Position numbers and translations under genes: made by a program | In this document: one piece after another, positions 10,917-18,367 of the stretch | How positions within the stretch are numbered: position 1 is the first letter of the stretch | How the letters are laid out: every line of letters starts with the position of its first letter | Source: Flammulina velutipes | Taxonomy: Eukaryota; Basidiomycota; Agaricomycetes; Agaricales; Physalacriaceae | Length of the DNA: 64,000 bases | Assembly: GCA_011800155.1 (NCBI GenBank) | Contig: CM022368.1 | Location: forward strand, 1,860,001 to 1,924,000 | Direction of reading: 5' to 3' | Notes under the pieces: model-generated | What the model was told of the DNA's origin: nothing | The model's input: the letters and a program-made list of their open reading frames with translations, nothing else | The model's database searches: none

Positions 10917-11733
10917 TCAATCCACCGTATCCCACTCCTTAAACCTATCCACCTTATCCTGCCTAACATCAATAACAACCTTCCCATCCTCATCAACCCC
11001 CACGGTCCTCGCAAACTCCAACAACGCCTCATTCAAAAGCTTCACCGCCTCCAACCCCGTCTCTACGAGCCCCACGCCCATCTCATCGCACCTCTCCAAC
11101 AACCGATGTACGTCCCCGGCTGTCTTCCGGAATATCCTATGCACTTGGGTCTTTTTGTCAATGCCTTCTTTCACTGCGAGTTCTTCTGTGGGGGAGGGGG
11201 CGTCATCCCACTCGGCGACAGCCTCAAAGAATCGAATGACGGTATCATGCTCCATATCATGCACATTAACGAGCAGCACAGCTACGAGATCGCGAAAGTA
11301 CTCCGTGGAGGCGCGGTAGTCCGATGAGAAGTCGATGGAGGGGTAGTGGATGTCTGTGCGGTAGCACTGGACGAGGTTCCATGCGATTATGGCGTGGCCT
11401 TCTTGGACTTGGATGTATTCTGTTAGGGCGGTGAGGGTTCCCAGGAGGAGGGAGGTTGTTAGTGCTGTTGGGTTGCGGTTAGGGAAGGGGAAGGGGGGAG
11501 GGAGGGGGAGACGGACCTATGAGAACGCCTTTTCGCTTTGAGCGCGGGGATCCATCTTTTTTGTTGAGGAGGAGGGGGATGAGCCCAGGTTTGCGGCCGA
11601 CGGTGCTGGCGAATGAAGGGAGTGGTCCCGGCTCTGTTGAGAAAGCCCGCACAGGCAGAGGCAGAGAGTGTCTGAATCTAATAACCTTGGGTCGCGCGTG
11701 ACGAAGGAGAGTCAGACGAAAGCAAGATGACAT
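10917..11733 (-). CDS. Probable mitochondrial membrane protein, function unknown
   Basis: Two exons on the minus strand. The first (start 11733) reads MSSCFRLTLLRHARPKVIRF and on through RAFSTEPGPLPSFASTVGRK, an Arg-rich presequence with an RAFSTE-type cleavage region. After the intron (about 11467-11512) a hydrophobic stretch follows (ALTTSLLLGTLTALTEYI), then a helical domain with DLVAVLLVNVHDMEHDTVI and the end DRFKEWDTVD. I do not recognise the family. The neighbours mL58 and the PTC7-like phosphatase are also mitochondrial, but that may be coincidence. Confidence 0.72.
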
Positions 11734-11892
11734 CGGCAAACGTCCAAGAACCAAAAAGGCTGTTGCACACTTGGCCCTCGGAGCGACCGGCCCTGGATTG
11801 ACGTCAGTGGAGGTAACGTGGTATTTAAGCTGATGGATGGATGGAATGGTGTAGCCATCCATCTCTCGTCTCACCCACAACATACACATAGC

Positions 11893-12346
11893 ATGGATTT
11901 CTTGAAAGATCAGATGAACAAGGCGTCTGGGAATAGCCAGCAGACCAATACCAACAACAATAACAACAATAACAACAACAACACGGGGAACGAGCAGCAG
12001 GAGAGCGGAGGGTTCATGGGCAAGATCAACAGTGCCATGGGCGGAGGCCACAGTGGCGAGAAGAAGGAAGGTCAGTCGTCCCCCCTCTCCCCTCTCCCTC
12101 TCGTACTCACCCCATCTCCATTACAGACATGCTCGACAAGGGTTCGTTACACACTCTTCCTCGTCCTACATTCCTAACTCAATCCGATCAGGCGTCGACT
12201 ACGTCCAAGAGCACTTCCTCGGCGGGGGAAAGCAGGACAACGAATCAGCTCTGGAGCAAGCGAAGGATGAGCAGATCTCGGACGCGATTAGGAGGGGGTA
12301 CAAGTCGACGACGGGGAAGGATTTCTTCGTACCGGATAAGGAGTAG
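11893..12346 (+). CDS. Small Asn-rich hydrophilic protein
   Basis: Three exons encode about 100 residues: MDFLKDQMNKASGNSQQ, a run of ten consecutive Asn from (AAC/AAT)n after NTN, GGFMGKINSAMGGGHSGE, DMLDKGVDYVQEHFLGGG, and the C-terminus QISDAIRRGYKSTTGKDF. The second exon is only about 15 nt. The C-terminal half looks like a conserved small fungal protein with paired helices (DNESALEQAKDEQISD), which I cannot assign to a function. A stress-type hydrophilic protein is a guess. It is divergent from the mitochondrial protein at 11733, with 159 bp between start codons. Confidence 0.75.
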
Positions 12347-12472
12347 ATTGTTCTTGTTACACGGACTATGCTATGGACATGTGGAAGATATGTTGTTGAA
12401 TGCGACGCTACAGTGTGAAGTCGGAACCTGATCATGACGTGGATTGAGAAACACGCATTGTGTCTTTGCTAG

Positions 12473-12559
12473 TATATCGGTTAGTACACGCGCCTGTCAT
12501 GTAGAAAATCGAACGCTTCTTCGACGCGCGAAAGCTGGGTTCGACTCCCAGGCAGAGAG
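12473..12559 (+). tRNA. tRNA-Asp(GTC) copy 3, 25-nt intron
   Basis: The exons match copy 1 and all stems are intact. The 25-nt intron between A37 and C38 (beginning tgtagaaaat) is unlike the other copies. Two T6 runs separated by one C lie about 30 bp downstream and fit a Pol III terminator. It stands 127 bp after the stop codon of the Asn-rich protein. Confidence 0.88.
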
Positions 12560-12790
12560 AGACGTCAGCTGCTTACAGATTGAACATTTGATTTTTTCTT
12601 TTTTGACAAGTCCTTGACAGACAAATTCAAAGATTGTCTACAGTACATACTTGTCATACGTCCCTCCAATTTCTGAAGCGCGAAACTTGAGCTTGAAATC
12701 TAGCTACCGGCAGATACCGATGATAATTGATGCCAACACGTCCCACCTCTTTTGACCTCAGTCAATGAGCTTGCTCTTTCCCAAAAACGC

Positions 12791-14382
12791 ATGAGGCTCT
12801 CATCCTCACTACGACGTCCTGGCACAATATCCCTCCGGCATGTCTCCACCTCCTCCACCTCCACCCCCCGCCCCTACAAATTCCACCTCGCCGCCAGCTG
12901 GGCCGGCAAGCCCAAACCCAAAACCCAAACGACGCCCTTCCCCCCAGACAGCCCCATCGGCTCCTGGCGCGACAAGATGCTAACCCGCAAACCCGGGACG
13001 TCAACGGAGATATGGTACCCCGACGCCGGGGAGGACTTTTTCTTCGTTCAAGAGGCGCGTTGTTATACACTTCTTCTTCATTCATTCCGAGTCTGACGAA
13101 TATAGATTAGATGCTTAATGGCTCCGTAAGCATTTTCCCACTGGGTTGCGAATGAATGGATGGCTGACTGACAGTGGGTTTGATGTTTTACAGGGCGTGA
13201 GCTTTGGAGTCGCAGATGGAGTGGGGGGGTGGGTCGAAAGCGGTGTGGACCCGTCTTTGTTCTCGCAGGCTTTGATGTACCACGCGCATCGATACGCGCG
13301 GAGCGCGTGGGCGGGCGAGCCGGAGATCGACCCGACGCTCGATTATGCGGAAAGGGAGGAGGTGGAGGGGTGGGAGCTTACGCCGTATGAGTGTTTGGAT
13401 TTGGCGTATGGGGGGGTGTTGAGGGAGAGGCATGTTCAGGCTGGTGGGTGCTGTTTCGAACGATGGGGTGTGGACTCTGACGGCGATAGGCTCGAGTACG
13501 GCGTGTGTTCTTAGTTTGAACGCGTCGTCTGGGGTGTTGCGTTCGGCAAAGTACGTTTGCATCCCCCCCTTCCGTCTGTGTCACCCACTCATTCCCTGGA
13601 CAGTCTAGGCGACAGCGGATACCTCATCATCCGCTCCTCCTCCGTATTCTACAAACAGGCGTCCCAGACACATTACTTCAATTGTCCCTTGTTAGTTCTC
13701 TCCACTAAGTCACCCCGCCATTCCATTCCATTCTTAACCCTACTTCCACAGACAGCTAACCAAGCTCCCCGCAAAAGACACCCGCAAGAAATTCAGCCGC
13801 GCGTGTATAGACCCCCCGTCCCTCGCAGCGACGCATGAACTCAAGCTCCGGGATGGGGATATCGTTATTGTCTGTGTGCGTCCCCCCTCCCCCCTCCCCT
13901 TCCTCCCTTCCCCTTTCTAACATGACCCGGAATAGACGGACGGCCTAATCGACAACGTCTTCCCCACCGAAATGCTCCACATCGTCTCCCTCGTGCGCCG
14001 GTCGGGTCTCCCGGAATCCGCCCAGGCGCTAAGCATCGCTGATCGCCTCGTCGCGTACGCGAGGCATTGTATGTTTAATAAACATAAAGTTAGTCCGTTT
14101 GAGAGTGCGTTCTTTTCTTCTTTTGTTTGTTTTTGGGAAGGGTGTTCTGATTGGTTGGTGGGCTTTTTAGGAGAGGCGGCGAGGCAGGGGTTGTTCTTTC
14201 GGGGAGGTGTGAGTGGTTTTTTGCTTTTGTGTGGGGTGGGGGTGCTGATTATTGGTTCCTTTGGTGTGTGTAGAAAGTAGATGAGTGAGTGGGTTTTGGC
14301 TACGTGTGGGGATGGAGGCTGAACTCTTTTTTTTCTTTGTAGCGTGACGGTCGTTGTGGGGGTCGTCAACGAGACGATATAG
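12791..14382 (+). CDS. PTC7: PTC7-like mitochondrial PP2C protein phosphatase
   Basis: A metal-dependent PP2C Ser/Thr phosphatase of the Ptc7/PPTC7 type, which in yeast acts in mitochondria (for example on coenzyme Q biosynthesis). The start MRLSSSLRRPGTISLRHVST is a presequence. The catalytic core follows: VSFGVADGVGGWVE (metal-binding Asp), SSTACVLSLNASSGVL, LGDSGYLIIRSS, VTDGLIDNVFPTEM (metal Asp), RGGKVDDVTVVVGVV (final metal Asp), and the stop after NETI. About nine short introns cut the gene; one exon near the 3' end encodes only four residues' worth of the KVDD motif. The start at 12791 is the Met that opens the targeting sequence. Confidence 0.9.
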
Positions 14383-14549
14383 ACTTGGAGGAGGAGGAGG
14401 AGGATCATACACACACATATTAACTAACATGCACAGTAATTTATTCCATACCATACGATTCTTGTATTCATGTCTGATTGTATTACATTATGCTGGAACT
14501 TTGTGCGTGGAGGGTTAATGTTAAGTGGAACTAGGAGAGGAGGAGTGTG

Positions 14550-14646
14550 TCTTTGCTAGTATATCGGTTAGTACACGCGCCTGTCATGGGTAAATGTGCA
14601 TCCTATCGTGACGCGCGAAAGCTGGGTTCGACTCCCAGGCAGAGAG
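14550..14646 (+). tRNA. tRNA-Asp(GTC) copy 4, 25-nt intron
   Basis: Exons and stems as in the other copies. A 25-nt intron (starting tgggtaaatg) of different sequence sits at 37/38. A T6 run about 25 bp downstream is a good Pol III stop. The gene lies in the convergent spacer between the PTC7-like gene and mL58. Confidence 0.88.
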
Positions 14647-14806
14647 CTAGGGCGATGACGCGGGCGAGATTTTTTGAATTGAGACTTTGACGGGATAGGA
14701 ATTGGACAGTGATGTGCATGAACTTGGAGATGGAATAGCAAGTGAAATGAATTGTGCGCAGGTAATTTGTCACGCCGAGGTAAAAGGATGGATGCAAGTG
14801 AAATTT

Positions 14807-15355
14807 CTACCAATGTACCCTCCTCCTAGCCCTCATATCTACGACGAGACTATGTCTATTGCTCCATGAGCGCCTCTCCCTAGCGTGTTCCTCTTCCCTG
14901 ACGGCAAGTCTCTGCTTGCGGACGCTGGTCTTGAGTGGTGCGACGGACCCGACAAAGTTCTGCGAGACGCCAAACATGCTAGCGAGGCGGCCTCTGGTCC
15001 AGCGTGCGGGGTCTGCGAGACGGAGGGCGCGGAGTTTTTCGATGGTGGGTTGGTCTAGCGTTTTTGTCTTTTTGTCTGGTGAGGTGCGGGGGTGGGCGAG
15101 CGGGGGGAGCGCACCGGTCGCAGTCACAGTGTGAGGACGGAGGAGGGGTGAGGAGGGGTTTGTGGTGAGTGAGTGGGGGGTGGGTGCGGTTGGCGGGGGA
15201 CGGTGGATGAAAGTGAGGTCGAGGTCGGGGAGCGGGACCTGGGTGACTGAGGGGTGCGCGAGGGGGTCTGGTGCGCGGTATGGCGGGCGCTCTGAGGTGC
15301 CTGGCTTTGGACGGGGCCAGCGTGTGGCGTATGTGCGGACGAAGCGCAACGACAT
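14807..15355 (-). CDS. MRPL20: Mitochondrial large ribosomal subunit protein mL58 (Mrpl20)
   Basis: A single-exon gene for a fungal-type mitoribosomal protein. The first in-frame Met (15355) begins MSLRFVRTYATRWPRP, a targeting sequence. The C-terminal half has the family signature: KLRALRLADPARWTRGRLA, then SMFGVSQNFVGSVAPL, and a very basic end (RSWSNRHSL, RARRRVHW). Residues between are Pro-rich. The W-T-R/R-L-A block followed by F-G-x-S-x-x-F-V is what I recall of yeast Mrpl20/mL58 relatives. Length of about 182 residues fits. Confidence 0.82.
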   Translation of the reverse strand: MSLRFVRTYATRWPRPKPGTSERPPYRAPDPLAHPSVTQVPLPDLDLTFIHRPPPTAPTPHSLTTNPSSPLLRPHTVTATGALPPLAHPRTSPDKKTKTLDQPTIEKLRALRLADPARWTRGRLASMFGVSQNFVGSVAPLKTSVRKQRLAVREEEHARERRSWSNRHSLVVDMRARRRVHW

Positions 15356-15425
15356 GACGGGAAGAGAAAGAGACGTCACGCGTGACTGTGATTGGGAGTA
15401 CAGAAATACAGAATATACAAGATAA

Positions 15426-16217
15426 TTACTTTGAACGCTTTAGTGAGCTCTGGATACGCTCAAACTCGGCGTCGTCCAACGGATCGTCGTCGCGCTTTCG
15501 TTTGCCTTTCTTTGGTTTAGAGGCGTACTTTGCGGCGAGCCCGTCGAGGAATGAATCAGCGTTGGCCTTCTTCTTCAGAATAAGCGCCTGGAGCGAGTCC
15601 TGTTCGCGGCTGCCCAGCTCCTTTGCAGCCTTGTCCGCCTCCTTGGCCTCCTTCTCCGCCTTTCTGCGCCTCTTCCGCCGCGCCTTGTCGTCAGCCACAC
15701 TACGCTCCCATCCCTTGAGTTTGTCCACCTCGCCACTCTCAACCCAGCCATTGATAATATCGACAAAGCGCTGCTCGTCGTCGATGACAGTGCAGTGCGG
15801 GATACGCGAGAGGATGCCGGCGATATCCCCGTGAGAGTCGACGTACGCGCGTTTGAGATCATCGAGCTCCTCCTGCGAGCCCTGGTAGCCACTCTTCATC
15901 TCGTCCAACCGCGCATTGGTGACCCTGTCGAACATGGCCGCAAAGTACGCGTCCCACCCTCCCTCTCCCGGCTCCAGCCCCTCCTCCGTGCTCCCCGTCG
16001 CGTCGTATCTCTTCCTCCTCTCCGCATCCGCCAGCACAGCATACGCGTATCCAATCTGCTGAAACTTGCGCGACGCCGCCGCATCGCCGCTATTCTTATC
16101 CGGGTGCCACTTCAGCGCCAGCTGCTTGTACGCCTTTTTGATGTCCGCCGCGCCGCACGTGGGAGGGACGCCCAGCACGTCGTACAAATCCACATCGTCG
16201 TCGTCAAAGAACTCCAT
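15426..16217 (-). CDS. DNAJC9-like J-domain co-chaperone
   Basis: A single exon of 263 residues starting MEFFDDDDVDLYDVLGVPP. The J domain (about 12-80) has helix II KKAYKQLALKW, the Hsp70-activating HPD in KWHPDKNSGD, and YAVLADAERRKRYDATGS. The middle carries the DNAJC9-type acidic and helical region (DLKRAYVDSHGDIAGIL, RIPHCTVIDDEQRF). The end is highly basic and Lys/Arg-rich (KAKRRRRKAEK-like, then KPKKGKRKRDDDP), typical of a nuclear protein. In animals DNAJC9 couples Hsp70 to histone H3-H4; that role is carried over by family. Its start codon is only 23 bp from that of the divergent PAP2 gene. Confidence 0.88.
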   Translation of the reverse strand: MEFFDDDDVDLYDVLGVPPTCGAADIKKAYKQLALKWHPDKNSGDAAASRKFQQIGYAYAVLADAERRKRYDATGSTEEGLEPGEGGWDAYFAAMFDRVTNARLDEMKSGYQGSQEELDDLKRAYVDSHGDIAGILSRIPHCTVIDDEQRFVDIINGWVESGEVDKLKGWERSVADDKARRKRRRKAEKEAKEADKAAKELGSREQDSLQALILKKKANADSFLDGLAAKYASKPKKGKRKRDDDPLDDAEFERIQSSLKRSK

Positions 16218-16240
16218 AACGGTCACGCGTTGTCACATTC
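16218..16240. promoter_or_regulatory. 23-bp divergent start-codon gap
   Basis: The DNAJC9-like start (16217, minus) and the PAP2 start (16241, plus) are separated by only 23 bp. The promoter of each gene must therefore lie inside the transcribed or coding part of the other, or the 5' leaders overlap. No TATA box is seen in the gap. Confidence 0.6.
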
Positions 16241-16726
16241 ATGATCTTCTTCCTTCTTGACCATACAAATGTCATCACCATCTTCCTCGCGGGTGCCCTC
16301 CTCGTCTACACCCGCTCCCTCGCCGTCCTCTTCTTTTGCGGTGCCGCCGGCGCCTGCACGTTGTCAGTCAAACACATCCTCAAGCGCCTCATCCGCCAGC
16401 CACGCCCGCCCGGCGGCATAAAGGTTTCCTATGGCATGCCCAGCACCCATTCAGCCACCATCGCCTTTTTCGCGGCGTACAACGCACTCGCTGTCACATA
16501 CACTCCCATCGCTGCACCGCTCGCCATCCCCGTCGTCACCGCCTATGCCGTCTTCGTAGCCGCCTCCAGGCTTTGGTTGGGCCATCATACCGTTCCGCAG
16601 GTCATTGTCGGCGCACTATATGGTGTCGCCTTTGCGGGTCTGGCTTTTACCTGGTGGATCAACGACGCGCGTACACGGCTACAGAATATCGTCGACGTGT
16701 TCGGGTTGGGGTGGATCTTTACGTAG
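16241..16726 (+). CDS. PAP2-family lipid phosphatase
   Basis: A single exon of 161 residues with about four membrane segments. It carries the three PAP2 signature blocks: KHILKRLIRQPRP (C1), YGMPSTHSATI (C2, PSTH), and ASRLWLGHHTVPQVIVG (C3, SRxxxGxHxxxQ), so the active site looks complete. The short length and C1 form fit the dolichyl-diphosphatase or small phosphatidate phosphatase groups at ER membranes; which of these cannot be decided. The start lies 23 bp from the DNAJC9-like gene, and the stop lies only 10 bp before a tRNA-Asp gene. Confidence 0.88.
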   Translation: MIFFLLDHTNVITIFLAGALLVYTRSLAVLFFCGAAGACTLSVKHILKRLIRQPRPPGGIKVSYGMPSTHSATIAFFAAYNALAVTYTPIAAPLAIPVVTAYAVFVAASRLWLGHHTVPQVIVGALYGVAFAGLAFTWWINDARTRLQNIVDVFGLGWIFT

Positions 16727-16736
16727 ACTAGACACG

Positions 16737-16828
16737 TCTTTGCTAGTATATCGGTTAGTACACGCGCCTGTCATATGAAGTTCTGTATGTTTTCGCGCGA
16801 AAGCTGGGTTCGACTCCCAGGCAGAGAG
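16737..16828 (+). tRNA. tRNA-Asp(GTC) copy 5, 20-nt intron
   Basis: An intact cloverleaf with anticodon GTC, 20-nt intron (ending tgtatgtttt) and discriminator G. A T5 run about 25 bp downstream is the likely terminator. Its first base is 10 bp after the stop codon of the PAP2 gene. Confidence 0.88.
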
Positions 16829-16924
16829 TAGTGCAACGAAATAGATTGCAATATTTTTGTCGAGAAGATCGGCGCCGCTGCTAGCAGAGAGATTTACTTT
16901 GCCCACTCTGCCTCGGGAGGAGTG

Positions 16925-17016
16925 TCTTTGCTAGTATATCGGTTAGTACACGCGCCTGTCATACCCCATTTTGTATGTTTTCGCGCGAAAGCTGGGTTCG
17001 ACTCCCAGGCAGAGAG
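16925..17016 (+). tRNA. tRNA-Asp(GTC) copy 6, 20-nt intron
   Basis: An intact cloverleaf. The 20-nt intron shares its 3' half (tgtatgtttt) with copy 5 but differs in the 5' half, so these two are probably the closest relatives in the array. A T5 run lies about 23 bp downstream. Confidence 0.88.
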
Positions 17017-17183
17017 GTAGGACGAACGCACAACCAACTTTTTCGATATCTCATGTACGCTAGCGCTTCCACTTTGCTTTTGCAATTGTGTATATACACC
17101 AACTCGGAATGCAATAAATAGTACACGCACCGGTTGCTCGAGTCCGGTTCTGCACATATGCGCCACCCGCCTTGCCCTAATAT

Positions 17184-17261
17184 GAGTATATCCGCGCCTG
17201 TCATAAGATAACGATTCATGCGGTTACACGCGAAAGCTGAGTTCGACTCCCAGGCAGAGAG
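17184..17261 (+). pseudogene. Truncated tRNA-Asp copy 7
   Basis: The 5' acceptor strand and most of the D arm are missing: the sequence runs gagtatatc directly into cgcgcctgtcat. The anticodon-stem 3' side is mutated (acacgcg) and the T stem has one change (ctgag). The 3' end (ttcgactcccaggcagaga) is intact. It cannot fold as a tRNA. Confidence 0.8.
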
Positions 17262-17479
17262 ATAGACAGACATAAGAAACCCTTTTTGCATATCTCATAG
17301 ATGGCGCTTCCACATTGAACAATTGCATCCCGCATCTTTAGATCTACTTCCTTGTATACATACATGGGATGTGACACCTTGCAGTAGAAGTCTCTACTAT
17401 GCTGTGTAGCGAGCTTCAGCGTCTGGCTTCGCGCCGCCGCCTCTTCATCATAGCCGCCACCCGCCTGTCACGGACACGG

Positions 17480-17571
17480 TCTTTGCTAGTATATCGGTTA
17501 GTACACGCGCCTGTCATGCCAATGGACTGTCTACTGCGCGCGAAAGCTGGGTTCGACTCCCAGGCAGAGAG
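17480..17571 (+). tRNA. tRNA-Asp(GTC) copy 8, 20-nt intron
   Basis: An intact cloverleaf with all exon bases as in the other good copies. The 20-nt intron (starting tgccaatgga) is unlike copies 5 and 6. A T5 run follows about 25 bp downstream. Confidence 0.88.
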
Positions 17572-17693
17572 ATGGGACGAACACACAACGTGACTTTTTC
17601 GACACTTCCACATTGCTCTCAATACGCCGACTCGGGATGTGATAGTACACGCACCTGTTCATTCAGTGCGCCACCCGCCTTTCCCTAATATGG

Positions 17694-17785
17694 TCTCTGC
17701 TAGTATATCGGTTAGTACACGCGCCTGTCATCTGGAGAAATAAAGAATGTTCACGCGGGTTCGACTCGGACTCCCAGGTAGAGAG
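17694..17785 (+). pseudogene. Degenerate tRNA-Asp copy 9
   Basis: The 5' half is good (tctctgctagtatatcgg and on to the anticodon), but the variable loop and 5' T stem (aaagctg) are deleted. The T arm is disturbed (gggttcgactcggactccc), and the acceptor has gtagaga. The A box survives; the B box core ggttcgact is present but shifted. It is probably not a functional tRNA. Confidence 0.75.
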
Positions 17786-18064
17786 GTAGCCCTCCATCAG
17801 AAAAACGTTTTTGGATATCGCATGCGTACAATGCCTTGCTTGATTGCATACATACCACGCATCTGTCATGTCGTGTCACGATCTTCAATCTCTTTCAATG
17901 CATTTGCTTGTAAGTATACACGCGCCCCCGCCCACCTCAGTGAATCGGCTAACGCACGCGCCGAGTAACCTCCTTTCATCGAAAGCCGCGCCACTTAAGT
18001 TGCACCTCGGCCGGAATTTCTTGCACACACTTCTTGTTGCTCCACCCGCCTCTCCCTAACATGG

Positions 18065-18163
18065 TCTTTGCTAGTATATCGGTTAGTACACGCGCCTGTC
18101 ATCCCCGCAAGGGCATTTCAAATTCGGTCGCGCGAAAGCTGGGTTCGACTCCCAGGCAGAGAG
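18065..18163 (+). tRNA. tRNA-Asp(GTC) copy 10, 27-nt intron
   Basis: An intact cloverleaf with the longest intron of the set, 27 nt (starting tccccgcaag). A T5 run is found about 25 bp downstream. It is the last unit of the array. The 200 bp between it and the SMC6 stop hold nothing recognisable. Confidence 0.88.
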
Positions 18164-18367
18164 GTTTGCAGAGTCAACATGCGATTGTCTTTTTAGTTTC
18201 CATCACACCAGTAACCTTAGCCTTCCCCCACCTGGAAAGTTCGTTCAACAAACATATACTGTATGCATTACATGGCTAATCAAATAGAGTAAAAAAAATC
18301 AAGTTGGAGTAATATCAATAGCAGCGCCGGAATCATACTCTACCCTCCCCTCCCCTTGACATCAACC

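Larger units (their letters stand above)
16737..18163 (+). repeat. Tandem array of tRNA-Asp units
   Basis: Six tRNA-Asp units (four intact, two broken) follow one another at 16737, 16925, 17184, 17480, 17694 and 18065, spaced 188 to 371 bp. Flanks are also shared. The block cgccacccgcct followed by ccctaatatg (or close variants) stands before several units at about 17161, 17670 and 18040. A tail containing acgaacgcacaac or acgaacacacaac, then a T5 run, follows the units at 16925 and 17480. Decayed pieces of the D-arm sequence (tagtacacgcacc) remain between units at about 17120 and 17645. This is the pattern of unequal crossing-over of a unit larger than the tRNA. Confidence 0.82.

Noticed and set aside
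13917..14414. Minus-strand 165-residue frame
   Set aside because: It lies opposite the 3' exons and introns of the PTC7-like gene and is low-complexity Pro/Thr/Lys.
16737..18163. CRISPR-like array (regular repeats with variable inserts)
   Set aside because: The constant parts fold as tRNA-Asp with A and B boxes, and the variable part is the tRNA intron. The genome is eukaryotic.
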